From contig CAVSCR010000005.1 of the NCBI GenBank assembly GCA_963726575.1, forward strand, positions 930,001 to 994,000: a stretch of 64,000 bases of DNA. The letters run 5' to 3'. Positions 42,577-50,757 of the stretch are shown one piece after another. The notes under the pieces were generated by a model that was not told the DNA's origin, searched no databases, and saw only the letters and a program-made list of their open reading frames with translations. Origin of the DNA: CAVSCR01 sp963726575. Its GTDB lineage: Bacteria > Actinomycetota > Actinomycetes > JAHEKZ01. Numbering within the stretch: the first letter of the stretch is position 1; each line of letters opens with the position of its first letter. The position numbers were made by a program, and so were the translations under genes.

Positions 42577-42617
42577 GTTGATCTAGGAGTGGATGTCGTC
42601 ATTTCAAGATCAACTTG
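42577..42617 (+). repeat. Right flanking 41-nt hairpin repeat of the BMC island
   Basis: The segment begins GTTGATCTAGGAG and ends AGATCAACTTG; GTTGATCT and AGATCAAC are perfect inverted arms. It is a direct-orientation copy of 27107-27147 and lies between the regulator stop and tRNA-Ala. It could terminate the rightward operon, mark a mobile boundary, or belong to a dispersed repeat family. Confidence 0.6.
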
Positions 42618-42625
42618 GGTTTCGG

Positions 42626-42698
42626 TGGAGCTAAGGGGACTCGAACCCCTGACCTTCTGCATGCCATGCAGACGCGCTACCAACTGCGCCATAGCCCC
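42626..42698 (-). tRNA. tRNA-Ala (GGC anticodon)
   Basis: The minus strand folds as a 73-base tRNA: acceptor GGGGCTA/TAGCTCC with one G-U pair and discriminator A, a D-arm (GCGCAGTTGGTAGCGC), an anticodon stem TCTGC/GCAGA with loop ATGGCAT (anticodon GGC) and a T-arm with GGTTCGAGTCC. CCA is not encoded. It lies 9 bases from the right island repeat. Confidence 0.95.
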
Positions 42699-42764
42699 GA
42701 AACTGCCCTCGATCGGCAACGCAGTGGCACACACCGACGAGGACCGGGTGAGTCTACCGGCTGC

Positions 42765-43406
42765 TCAGCGGTCGTCGCCGACCACCGGCTGTGGCAGGCT
42801 CCCGGCGTTGTGCTCGGTCAGCCGCCACGGGCCGTCGACGGTTCCGGACAGCACCGACCAACAGGCGTTGGCCAGCCCGCCGAGCACCCGCCACTGCTGC
42901 GGCTCCAGACCGAGCAGCCGGCCGATGGCCGCCCGGGCGGTCCCGCCGTGCGTCACCGCGACCAGCACGGCGCCGGGCGTGAGGTCGCGCAGCGCGTCGT
43001 CGAGAGCCGAGTGGGCGCGGCCCGCCACGTCGCTGCGAGACTCCGCACCGCCGGCCCTGACGTCGGCGCCGCTTCGCCACTGCGCGTAGCGCTCGGCGTC
43101 CGCCGCGGCGATCTCGCGACTCGTGCGTCCCTCCCAGGTACCCCCGTCGGTCTCGCGAAGCCGGGGGTCGAGACGCACCGGAAGGTCCACGAGCCTGGCC
43201 AGCTGGTCGGCGGTGGCACTGGCGCGTTCCAGGTCGCTGCTGACGATGGCCGACGGCTCGAGCGTGGCGAGCACCAGGGCGGCCGAGGTCGCCTGCGCCA
43301 CGCCGACGTCGTCGAGGGCGATGTCACTGTGCCCCTGGAACCGGTCCTCGACGTTCCACGGGGTGCGCCCGTGGCGCCAGATCACCAGGGTCCGGCCGCC
43401 GCTCAG
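42765..43406 (-). CDS. Histidine phosphatase (phosphoglycerate-mutase-like) family protein
   Basis: The ~213-residue protein has the catalytic RHG motif in VIWRHGRTPWN, then GVAQATSAA, SSDLERASATA, LRETDGGTWEG and the second His in VAVTHGGTARA. Such proteins dephosphorylate small phosphates. The start is odd: no ATG precedes the RHG. A CTG at 43406 overlapping the rsfS stop (CTGA, GAGGAG upstream) or a GTG at 43385 are the candidates. This gene between rsfS and a tRNA-Ala is a common actinobacterial order. Confidence 0.85.
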   Translation of the reverse strand: MSGGRTLVIWRHGRTPWNVEDRFQGHSDIALDDVGVAQATSAALVLATLEPSAIVSSDLERASATADQLARLVDLPVRLDPRLRETDGGTWEGRTSREIAAADAERYAQWRSGADVRAGGAESRSDVAGRAHSALDDALRDLTPGAVLVAVTHGGTARAAIGRLLGLEPQQWRVLGGLANACWSVLSGTVDGPWRLTEHNAGSLPQPVVGDDR

Positions 43407-43780
43407 GACGACTCCTCGACCCGCGCGGGGAGCGCGATCATCGGGCAGTCCTTCCACAGTCGTTCCAGTGCGTAGAACTCGCGTTCCACCTCGTGCTGCA
43501 CATGGACGATGACGTCGAGGTAGTCCAGGAGCACCCACCGACTCTCGCGGGTTCCCTCCCGGCGCAGCGGCCGGCGGTCGAGCTCCTCGCGCAACGTCTC
43601 CTCGACCGCGTCGACGATGGCGTCCACCTGACGCTCGCTGTTGCCCGAGCAGATCAAGAAGACGTCGGCGATCGCCAACTGTTCACTGACGTCGAAGGCC
43701 ACGACGTCGCGAGCGAGCTTCTCATCGGCCGCGCGAGCTGCGGCAAGGGTGGCGATCAGCGCTTCGGTTGTGGCCGTCAC
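43403..43780 (-). CDS. rsfS: Ribosome silencing factor RsfS
   Basis: The 125-residue protein is a RsfS/YbeB/Iojap member: KLARDVVAFDVSEQLAIADVFLICSGNSERQVDAIVDAVEE, then GTRESRWVLLDYLDVIVHVQHEVEREFYALERLWKD. It binds uL14 and blocks 50S/30S joining under starvation. It overlaps both neighbours by 4 bases, within the nadD-LCP-rsfS operon. Confidence 0.96.
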   Translation of the reverse strand: MTATTEALIATLAAARAADEKLARDVVAFDVSEQLAIADVFLICSGNSERQVDAIVDAVEETLREELDRRPLRREGTRESRWVLLDYLDVIVHVQHEVEREFYALERLWKDCPMIALPARVEESS

Positions 43781-45246
43781 GGGTGGTAGTCCTGGCCCAG
43801 GATCACCACGATGTCGGCCACCGTGAGTCCCTGGTCGTTGATCATGACGGCGCTGTTCGGCACCCCCAGCGTCTTGGCGACCTGTTGGCCCTCTTGGATC
43901 CAGTGCGAAGAGCCGTCCGGGATCAGCACGACCGTCTTGCGGTAGCCGAAGTGGTTGGCGTTGCCGCCGGGCAGGAACGAGAAACCGGCGCGGTGCAGCT
44001 TCTGGTAGGCCGACTCCCCCAGCCCCGGCGTGCCCACCCCGTTCTGCACCAGCACGCGCACCGGCCGCGTCGTGTCCGACGGCTTGGAGTCGGCGAACGA
44101 CCCGTTGATCATCGCCGCCGCACCCGTGGAGTCGATCAGGTACGCCGGGGTCGGGCCGCCAGTGTCGATGGCGTGGGTCGGCAACGTCTGGCTCAGCGTG
44201 TTCTGCGCCTGGGTGGCCGCGGCCAACGACGCGAGGAAGCTGGCCAGACTGGCGTCCGAGACGGTCGCTTGGGAGGTCGCCCCCAGGTGCCCCACCAAGG
44301 GGGCGACCTCAGCGGCGGAGGTGGGGAGTCCGGCGAGCATCGCCTCCAACACCTGGTCGAACCTGGCCAGGCGGGCAGCTTCTGGCTCCTTCGGACTGAG
44401 GTAGAGGGCGTAGACAGCCGCGGCGGCACCGTTGAGGTGCTGCTGGCCAGGTGACAACAAGATGTCGCGACTGCCGTTGGGCTTGCGCACGATCACATGG
44501 GTGTCCACGTCGACGTCGACGCCACCGACGTCGTTGACCAACGACGCCAGACCGCTCGGGGTCAGCGACCACGAGCCGTCGACGGTGATCCCGAGCGAGT
44601 TGGTGAGAGACTCGGCGGGAACGTTCTTGCCCAACGTCGGCGTCTCGCCGAAGAACACCGGGCCTGCGCCGGCAGCGTCGAGCAGCCAGCGCGACGGCAA
44701 CAACAGGATCGCACCGCTGTTGTCACTGGGGTTCGTGCCGAGCAGGGCGGACGCGAGCGACAGCGCGTGCATCGGCCCCACCGTCAGCGCGAGGGTGCGC
44801 TGGGAGCGTCCGGGCGAACCGATCGGGGTCTTGCCGCCTCCCCCTCGGGTGATGACGAAGACAGCAGCACCGATCAGCAGGACGACGGCGACGATCACCG
44901 CGACCAGCCGTAGGCCGCGTCGCTGCTGGTCCTCCTTGGCCTGCGCCCGACGCTGGGCCCGAGTCGGCGCCAGACCCGGCATGATCGACTCCGCCTGGGG
45001 AGCGCCTCCCGGCGGGGGCCGGTCCACTGGTGGGACTGGTAGGGCTGGCGGAGCCGCGGCGACCGGTGGCGTGGTCGGCGTGGTCGGCGCGGCAGGTGCC
45101 GCAGCGAACGGGTCCGTGGCGACGCTCGAGCTCACCACGCTGGAGCCCACCTCGCTGGGGCCGAGCGCTCCCGGATCGCCTCCCTTCGACGACCGCGCGC
45201 GACGCGGAGTCTTACGGCTCGACGGGCGACCGTGCTGCGGACTCAC
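43777..45246 (-). CDS. LytR-CpsA-Psr (LCP) protein with LytR_C domain
   Basis: The 489-residue protein has a ~110-residue Pro/Ala-rich cytoplasmic stretch, one membrane helix (LRLVAVIVAVVLLIGAAVFVI), an LCP-like domain (AESLTNSLGITVDGSWSLTPSGLASLVNDVGGVDVDV; SPGQQHLNGAAAAVYAL) and a C-terminal LytR_C domain (PVRVLVQNGVGTPGLGESAYQKLHRAGF). LCP enzymes attach glycopolymers to the wall. The usual Arg-rich catalytic stretch after VYAL (typically RxRH-D-D-R-R-Q) is replaced by YLSPKEPEAARLARFDQ, so activity is uncertain. The GTG start overlaps the nadD stop (GTGA). Confidence 0.85.
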   Translation of the reverse strand: MSPQHGRPSSRKTPRRARSSKGGDPGALGPSEVGSSVVSSSVATDPFAAAPAAPTTPTTPPVAAAPPALPVPPVDRPPPGGAPQAESIMPGLAPTRAQRRAQAKEDQQRRGLRLVAVIVAVVLLIGAAVFVITRGGGGKTPIGSPGRSQRTLALTVGPMHALSLASALLGTNPSDNSGAILLLPSRWLLDAAGAGPVFFGETPTLGKNVPAESLTNSLGITVDGSWSLTPSGLASLVNDVGGVDVDVDTHVIVRKPNGSRDILLSPGQQHLNGAAAAVYALYLSPKEPEAARLARFDQVLEAMLAGLPTSAAEVAPLVGHLGATSQATVSDASLASFLASLAAATQAQNTLSQTLPTHAIDTGGPTPAYLIDSTGAAAMINGSFADSKPSDTTRPVRVLVQNGVGTPGLGESAYQKLHRAGFSFLPGGNANHFGYRKTVVLIPDGSSHWIQEGQQVAKTLGVPNSAVMINDQGLTVADIVVILGQDYHP

Positions 45247-45869
45247 TTCACTCCTCTGATGGGGGTCACGGTGGCGCTCTCGACCCGGGCATACAGGCCA
45301 CGTTTGGCGATGTACTGCACCACGCCGTCGGGCACCAGGTACCAGACGGGTTCGCCGGACTGCACCCGACGACGCACCGCCGTCGACGAGATGGCCAGCG
45401 CCGGTACCTCGATCAGCGTGACGCGGCCCTCGGGCAGGCCGGGATCGGCCAGCGCATGTCCGGGGCGCGTCACTCCGACGAAGTGCACGCTCGTCAGCAG
45501 TTCGTCGACGCCGCGCCAGGTGAAGATCTGCGACAAGGCATCGGCGCCGGTGATGAAGAACATCTCGGCGTCCGAGCCGAACGTGGTGCGCAGGTCGTCC
45601 AGGGTGTCGACGGTGTAGGTCGGCCCGGCCCGGTCGACGTCCACCCGGCTCACCGAGAACTGAGGGTTCGACGCGGTGGCGATGACGCTCATGAGGTAGC
45701 GATCCTCGGCAGGCGCGACGTGCTCGTGGGACTTCTGCCACGGCCGCCCGGTCGGCACGAACACGACTTCGTCGAGGGTGAACCGTGCAGCCACCTCGCT
45801 CGCCGCCACGAGGTGTCCGTGGTGGATGGGGTCGAACGTGCCGCCCATGACACCGATCCGGCGGGGCAC
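45243..45869 (-). CDS. nadD: Nicotinate-nucleotide adenylyltransferase
   Basis: The 208-residue protein has the nucleotidyltransferase motif GVMGGTFDPIHHGHL and the second motif ISSTAVRRRV, with VDRAGPTYTVDTL in between. It makes nicotinate adenine dinucleotide in NAD synthesis. It starts 16 bases after the stop of a 48-residue membrane peptide gene and overlaps the LCP gene by 4 bases. Confidence 0.96.
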   Translation of the reverse strand: MPRRIGVMGGTFDPIHHGHLVAASEVAARFTLDEVVFVPTGRPWQKSHEHVAPAEDRYLMSVIATASNPQFSVSRVDVDRAGPTYTVDTLDDLRTTFGSDAEMFFITGADALSQIFTWRGVDELLTSVHFVGVTRPGHALADPGLPEGRVTLIEVPALAISSTAVRRRVQSGEPVWYLVPDGVVQYIAKRGLYARVESATVTPIRGVK

Positions 45870-45885
45870 AGCGGGACCTGGGAGA

Positions 45886-46032
45886 TCAGCGATCGCGGTT
45901 GAGCCGGGTCACGAGGAAGATCATCAGGCAGAAGGCGAGGTAGGCCGAGCCGGCGAGCTTCAGCGCGAGCGGCAGCGCGTGGACCTCTTGGTGGACCGCG
46001 ACCGGGTCCGAGGTGAGCAGCAGGCTGATCAT
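45886..46032 (-). CDS. 48-residue membrane peptide between proA and nadD
   Basis: The frame reads MISLLLTSDPVAVHQEVHALPLALKLAGSAYLAFCLMIFLVTRLNRDR in two parts: an N-terminal amphipathic stretch and one transmembrane helix (KLAGSAYLAFCLMIFLV), then a basic end. It lies in a short gap inside an otherwise tight minus-strand operon, 16 bases before nadD, and uses no rare codons. An AAGGA lies about 13 bases before the ATG. Function is unknown. Coding status rests on length, composition and position. Confidence 0.5.
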   Translation of the reverse strand: MISLLLTSDPVAVHQEVHALPLALKLAGSAYLAFCLMIFLVTRLNRDR

Positions 46033-46086
46033 CGTCAGGGGTCCATCCTTCGTGCGGCGGGCGTCTCCTGAGCCTACCCCGAAGCC

Positions 46087-47376
46087 TCAGTCACGCAGGT
46101 GACCGTGGCCGGTCACCACGTACTTGGTCGTGGTCAGCTCGGCCAGGCCCATGGGGCCGCGGGCGTGCAGCTTCTGGGTCGAGATCCCGATCTCGGCGCC
46201 GAAGCCGAACTCGCCGCCGTCGGTGAACCTCGTGGAGGCATTGACCATGACGGCCGCGGCGTCGACCTGCGCCACGAACTGCTCCACCGCGGTGACGCTG
46301 TCACTCACGATCGCCTCGGTGTGACCGGTGCTCCAGCGTCGGATGTGAGCGATCGCGTCGTCGATCGACTCCACCACCCCGGCCGCCAGGTCCAGCGAGT
46401 AGTACTCGGCCGCCCAGTCCTCGTCGGTGACCGGCGCGAACGACGCAGCGGAGTCGCCAGAGGCGGCGACGAACTTGGCGAAGGCCTCGTCACCGTGAAC
46501 CGTGACGCCGGCGTCACGCAGCGCCGCCAGAACGCGCGGGACGAACACATCGGCGACGTCGCGGTGGACGAGCAACGTCTCGGCGGCGTTGCAGACACTC
46601 ACCCGCTGCGCCTTGGAGTTCACGACGACGGCCACCGCCTGCTCGACATCGGCCGAGGCGTCCACGTAGACGTGGCAGTTGCCCACGCCGGTCTCGATCA
46701 CCGGCACGGTCGAACCGGCCACGACCGACTGGATCAGGCCGGCACCTCCGCGCGGGATCAACACGTCGACCAGACCTCGTGCCGTCATGAGGTGGCTGGC
46801 CGACTCGTGAGAGGTCCCTGGCACGAGCTGCACAGCTGCCCGCGGCATGCCATGTTCCGCCAAGGCGTCCTGCATGATCCGGACCAGCTGCTGGTTCGAC
46901 GACTGAGCCGACGACGACCCGCGCAGCAGCGACGCATTCCCCGACTTCAGGCACAGCCCGGCGGCATCGACGGTGACGTTGGGACGCGCCTCGTAGATGA
47001 TGCCCACCACACCCATGGGCACCCGCACCTGGCGGATCTGCAGGCCGTTGGGCAGCGTGTAGCCACGCACGACCTCGCCAACGGGGTCCGGCAGATCGGC
47101 GACCTCACGCAGCGCTGCCGTGATGTCAGCCAGTCGGCCCCGGGTGAGGGTGAGCCGATCGACCAGGGCGTCGGGGGTGTCGACCGCCCGGGCGCGCGCG
47201 ACGTCGTCCTCGTTCGCCGAGAGCACCTCATGGGTTCGGGCGTCGAGCGCATCGGCCATCGCGAGGATGGCGGCGTCCTTGGTGGCGCGAGTGGCGGTCG
47301 CCAGCGCCGGTGTGACGGCCTTGGCTGCCTGCGCCGTCGCAAGCACCGCGGCGGCATCGCTGTGCGGGTTCGTCAT
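46087..47376 (-). CDS. proA: Gamma-glutamyl phosphate reductase
   Basis: The 429-residue protein has the ProA core: VPMGVVGIIYEARPNVTVDAAGLCLKSGNA, RGGAGLIQSVV, and SKAQRVSVCNAAETLLVH with the catalytic Cys. It reduces gamma-glutamyl phosphate to glutamate semialdehyde in proline synthesis. proB lies just upstream with 11 bases between, so they form one unit. Confidence 0.96.
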   Translation of the reverse strand: MTNPHSDAAAVLATAQAAKAVTPALATATRATKDAAILAMADALDARTHEVLSANEDDVARARAVDTPDALVDRLTLTRGRLADITAALREVADLPDPVGEVVRGYTLPNGLQIRQVRVPMGVVGIIYEARPNVTVDAAGLCLKSGNASLLRGSSSAQSSNQQLVRIMQDALAEHGMPRAAVQLVPGTSHESASHLMTARGLVDVLIPRGGAGLIQSVVAGSTVPVIETGVGNCHVYVDASADVEQAVAVVVNSKAQRVSVCNAAETLLVHRDVADVFVPRVLAALRDAGVTVHGDEAFAKFVAASGDSAASFAPVTDEDWAAEYYSLDLAAGVVESIDDAIAHIRRWSTGHTEAIVSDSVTAVEQFVAQVDAAAVMVNASTRFTDGGEFGFGAEIGISTQKLHARGPMGLAELTTTKYVVTGHGHLRD

Positions 47377-47387
47377 GGCTGCTCCTG

Positions 47388-48527
47388 TCAGTCCTTGCCT
47401 GCTGCAGCCGGCAGCAGCACGAGCGCGTCGCGGTGAACCACCTCGCGCTCGTAGGCGCTGCCGAACTTCCTCGCCAGATCCTTGGTGGACCGCCCGATCA
47501 GGTCGGGCAGCTCCTCGGATCCGAAGGCCGTGATGCCCCGGGCCACCAACAAGTCTGCCGGGTCGACCAGATCGACCGGGTCGCCGGCATCGAACTGGCC
47601 GGACACGGCGACGATGCCGGCCGGCAGGAGCGAGGCGCGCCGCCCGACCACCGCCGACACCGCACCCGCGTCCAGGACGAGCCGGCCGCGACCGGTCGTG
47701 GCATGCGCCAGCCAGAGCAGTCGGGTCGGAATCCGACGACCGGTGACGCTGAAATGGGTGCCGACGGGGGCACCCGCCAGGGCGTCGTGGGCGTGGGCGG
47801 CACTGGTGAGCACCACCGGCACCCCGGCACCGGTCGCGATCCGTGCGGCCTCCACCTTCGTCTGCATGCCCCCGGTCCCGACGCCACCCCCACTGGGCCG
47901 ACCCAGGTGGACGTGCAACAGGTCCGCCTCGCCGCGCACCTCGCGGATCAACGTCGCTCCTGCGCGGCGCGGGTTCCCGTCGTAGAGGCCGTCGACGTCG
48001 GACAGCAGCACCAGGAGGTCGGCGTGAATCAGGTGCGCCACCAGGGCGGCGAGCCGGTCGTTGTCGCCGAACCGGATCTCGTCGGTGGCGACGGTGTCGT
48101 TCTCGTTCACGACCGGGAAGGCGCCCATCTCGAGCAGCCGGTACAACGTGCGCTGGGCATTGCGGTAGTGACTGCGGCGCACGACGTCGTCAGCGGTCAG
48201 CAACACCTGACCGACGACAAGCCCATGGCGGGCGAACGCCTGCGTGTAGTGATGGATCAACGTGCCCTGGCCGACGCTCGCTGCTGCCTGCAAGGTCGCC
48301 AGGTCGCGCGGGCGTCCTCGCACTCCCAGAGTCCGCAGGCCGGTCGCGATCGCACCGGAGGAGACCAGGCACAGCTCCACACCCTCCGCCCGACGGGCAC
48401 TGAGGACGTCGACCAAACCCGAAAGAGCGGCGCCGTCGATCGCTCCCGCGGCGGCCAGCGATGAGGAACCGACCTTGACCACGATGCGTCGGGCGCCGAC
48501 CACATCCGCGCGACGTCGCACGGTCAT
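47388..48527 (-). CDS. proB: Glutamate 5-kinase
   Basis: The 379-residue protein has the amino acid kinase domain (RRIVVKVGSSSLAAAG, LVSSGAIATG, VVNENDTVATDEIRFGDNDRLAALVAHL) and a C-terminal PUA domain (LVLDAGAVSAVVGRRASLLPAGI). It phosphorylates glutamate, and proline feedback inhibits it. The ATG at 48527 overlaps the obg stop as ATGA, which sets the start against upstream in-frame codons. Confidence 0.96.
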   Translation of the reverse strand: MTVRRRADVVGARRIVVKVGSSSLAAAGAIDGAALSGLVDVLSARRAEGVELCLVSSGAIATGLRTLGVRGRPRDLATLQAAASVGQGTLIHHYTQAFARHGLVVGQVLLTADDVVRRSHYRNAQRTLYRLLEMGAFPVVNENDTVATDEIRFGDNDRLAALVAHLIHADLLVLLSDVDGLYDGNPRRAGATLIREVRGEADLLHVHLGRPSGGGVGTGGMQTKVEAARIATGAGVPVVLTSAAHAHDALAGAPVGTHFSVTGRRIPTRLLWLAHATTGRGRLVLDAGAVSAVVGRRASLLPAGIVAVSGQFDAGDPVDLVDPADLLVARGITAFGSEELPDLIGRSTKDLARKFGSAYEREVVHRDALVLLPAAAGKD

Positions 48528-49939
48528 GGCGTCTCCGGCGATGGCGGTTCGTCGGAGGACTCCTCCGGATGGCGTCCGCGCACCTCCCACTGGTCGAGGC
48601 GAAGGTCGGTTCCGCGCCGACCCATCAGCTGTTCGGCGCCGGCCTCGATCTGTGGCTCGAAGTCGAAGACCACCGCATCGTCGCCACTGCCGATGGCGAC
48701 CGCGTCACCGCGCTGCGCCCCCAGCGCCATGAGCCGGTCCTCGACGCCGAGCCGGGCCAGTCGATCGGCGAGGAACCCGACGGCTTCGTCGTTGCTGAAG
48801 TCGGTCTGGCGAACCCACCGTTGCGGCTTGACGCCCGTCACGCGGTACTCGCCGTCGGATCCGGTGACCTCGAATCCGGCGTCGTCGGCGGCGACCGGAC
48901 GCAACACGATCCGCTGGGCCTCCGCCGACGGCTGTTCGGCTCGCCAGGTCTGCACGCGCTGTGCCAACGCGAACTCCAGCGCGCGCAACCCCTCGTGGGA
49001 CACCGCCGACACGCTGAAGACCGGCCAGCCACGAGAAGCCAGGTCGGGGGTGACGAGATCGGCCAGCTCGCGAGCGTCCGGTACGTCGATCTTGTTGAGC
49101 ACGATCAGACGAGGACGGTCGTCGAGGCCGCCGTACGCCGCCAGCTCAGCCTCGATCACGTCGATGTCCGAGGCCGGGTCTCGGCCGTTCTCCAAGGTCG
49201 CGCAGTCGATCACGTGGGCGAGCACGGCGCAGCGTTCGATGTGGCGAAGGAACTCATGCCCCAGACCGCGACCTTCACTCGCCCCCGGGATCAGGCCCGG
49301 CACATCGGCGACCGTGAAGCGCACGGCACCTGCCTGCACGACTCCGAGGTTGGGCACCAGCGTGGTGAAGGGGTAGTCGGCGATCTTCGGCCGGGCCGCC
49401 GACATGGCGGCCACGAGGCTGGACTTACCGGCACTGGGGTAGCCGATGAGACCGACGTCGGCCACGGTCTTGAGCTCGAGGACGACGTCGCCTTCCTCGC
49501 CGGGCTCGCCGAGCAGGGCGAAGCCGGGGGCGCGTCGGCGCGGCGACGCCAAGGCGGCGTTGCCGAGTCCCCCGCGGCCGCCGGCGGCGATGACGTAGCG
49601 AGTTCCGGCTCCCAGCAGGTCTGCGATCACGTCGCCCTTCGCCGACTTGACGACGGTGCCGTTGGGCACCGGCAGGAGCAGGTCGGTGCCCTCGGCGCCG
49701 TTGCGGTGTCCGCCTTGACCCACCGACCCGCTGCCCGCGCGCCGGTGCGGGGAGTGGTGGTAGTCGAGCAGCGTGGTGACGTCGGGGTCGACCAACAACT
49801 CGACCTTGCCGCCACGACCACCGTTGCCGCCATCTGGTCCGCCGAACGGCTTGAACTTCTCGCGGTGGATCGACGCACAGCCGTTGCCGCCGCTTCCGCC
49901 CGCCACGTGGAGGACGACCCGATCGACGAACGTCGTCAC
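48524..49939 (-). CDS. obg: Obg GTPase (CgtA)
   Basis: The 471-residue protein has the Gly-rich N-terminal Obg domain (GGSGGNGCASIHREKFKPFGGPDGGNGGRGG), the G domain (GYPSAGKSSL, DVPGLIPGAS, LNKIDVPD) and a C-terminal OCT domain (YRVTGVKPQRWVRQTDFSNDEAVGFL). It is essential for 50S assembly and stress signalling. Its length with OCT is normal for actinobacterial Obg. Confidence 0.97.
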   Translation of the reverse strand: MTTFVDRVVLHVAGGSGGNGCASIHREKFKPFGGPDGGNGGRGGKVELLVDPDVTTLLDYHHSPHRRAGSGSVGQGGHRNGAEGTDLLLPVPNGTVVKSAKGDVIADLLGAGTRYVIAAGGRGGLGNAALASPRRRAPGFALLGEPGEEGDVVLELKTVADVGLIGYPSAGKSSLVAAMSAARPKIADYPFTTLVPNLGVVQAGAVRFTVADVPGLIPGASEGRGLGHEFLRHIERCAVLAHVIDCATLENGRDPASDIDVIEAELAAYGGLDDRPRLIVLNKIDVPDARELADLVTPDLASRGWPVFSVSAVSHEGLRALEFALAQRVQTWRAEQPSAEAQRIVLRPVAADDAGFEVTGSDGEYRVTGVKPQRWVRQTDFSNDEAVGFLADRLARLGVEDRLMALGAQRGDAVAIGSGDDAVVFDFEPQIEAGAEQLMGRRGTDLRLDQWEVRGRHPEESSDEPPSPETP

Positions 49940-49990
49940 GACGACCTCCTCAGCTCAAACTCATTGCGGAACGACCGAGAACAAGAGCAA

Positions 49991-50017
49991 GGGCGGACCG
50001 GTCAGACCGGCCCGCCC
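49991..50017 (-). terminator. Terminator after rpmA
   Basis: Read leftward, GGGCGGGCCGGT-CTG-ACCGGTCCGCCC forms a 12-bp stem (one G-U) with a 3-base loop, followed by a U-rich run (UUGCUCUUGUUCU). It should end the rplU-rpmA transcript before obg. About 28 bases separate it from the rpmA stop. Confidence 0.75.
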
Positions 50018-50045
50018 TCGTCACGACTGCGCTGGGGTGTCGGCG

Positions 50046-50300
50046 TCACTCCGCCGGGACGACGTTGATGACCCGACGTCCGCGACGCGTACCGAACTCG
50101 ACGACGCCTGCGGTGAGGGAGAACAAGGTGTCGTCCCCGCCGCGACCGACGTTGTTGCCGGGGTGGAAGTGGGTGCCGCGCTGACGCACGATGATCTCGC
50201 CGGCGTTCACCACTTGCCCACCGAACCGCTTGACGCCCAGACGCTGGGAGTTCGAGTCACGACCGTTGCGGGTCGACGAGGCGCCCTTCTTGTGTGCCAT
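50046..50300 (-). CDS. rpmA: 50S ribosomal protein L27
   Basis: The 84-residue protein begins MAHKKGASSTRNGRDSNSQRLGVKRFGG, the canonical L27 start, and contains IIVRQRGTHFHPGNNVGRGGDDTLF. It sits near the peptidyl transferase centre. It follows rplU by 12 bases. Confidence 0.98.
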   Translation of the reverse strand: MAHKKGASSTRNGRDSNSQRLGVKRFGGQVVNAGEIIVRQRGTHFHPGNNVGRGGDDTLFSLTAGVVEFGTRRGRRVINVVPAE

Positions 50301-50312
50301 GGATCGTTGCGC

Positions 50313-50627
50313 CTACTTCCCGGTCTCGATGCCGGTCACCAGCACCCGGGTGTACTTCTGACGGTGCCCCTGGCGCTTGCGGTACCCGGTCTTGTTCTTG
50401 AACTTCATGATCGTGATCTTGGGGCCTTTCAGCTCACCGACGACCTGCGCGGTCACAGTGACTCCGGCCAGCTTCTGGGGGTCGGACGTGACGGCCTCGC
50501 CGTCGACCAGCAGGACGGCCGGCAGGGTCAGGGTGGAGCCGGGAGCGCCGTCGATCTTGTCGATCGCGACGACGTCGCCGACGGCGACCTTCTCCTGGTG
50601 GCCGCCCGCACGGACGATCGCGTACAC
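50313..50627 (-). CDS. rplU: 50S ribosomal protein L21
   Basis: The 104-residue protein from GTG 50627 begins (M)YAIVRAGGHQEKVAVGD, the usual L21 opening, and ends with HRQKYTRVLVTGI. GAGGAG lies 7 bases before this GTG, whereas the upstream in-frame GTG at 50642 would start inside that ribosome binding site. It is the first gene of the rplU-rpmA unit. Confidence 0.97.
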   Translation of the reverse strand: MYAIVRAGGHQEKVAVGDVVAIDKIDGAPGSTLTLPAVLLVDGEAVTSDPQKLAGVTVTAQVVGELKGPKITIMKFKNKTGYRKRQGHRQKYTRVLVTGIETGK

Positions 50628-50655
50628 CGCCTGGCTCCTCACACGTTCGATCGAT

Positions 50656-50679
50656 GTCCTCGGCGCGCCGAACGAGGAC
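50656..50679 (-). promoter_or_regulatory. Hairpin in rplU leader
   Basis: GTCCTCG (50656-50662) and CGAGGAC (50673-50679) form a perfect 7-bp stem about 30 bases before rplU. It could be the end of the rne transcript, a leader for L21 autoregulation, or neither. No U-run follows in either direction. Confidence 0.35.
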
Positions 50680-50757
50680 CAGCCTCAGACGGGCGCGCAG
50701 GAGACGATGGGCGCGACTGCGCCGAGGCCCCAGGGTACGGACCGGCTCGGCACACGG

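Noticed and set aside
48569..50068. Long plus-strand open frame opposite obg
   Set aside because: It is the antisense shadow of obg, a common effect of GC-rich codon use; no domain or start context.
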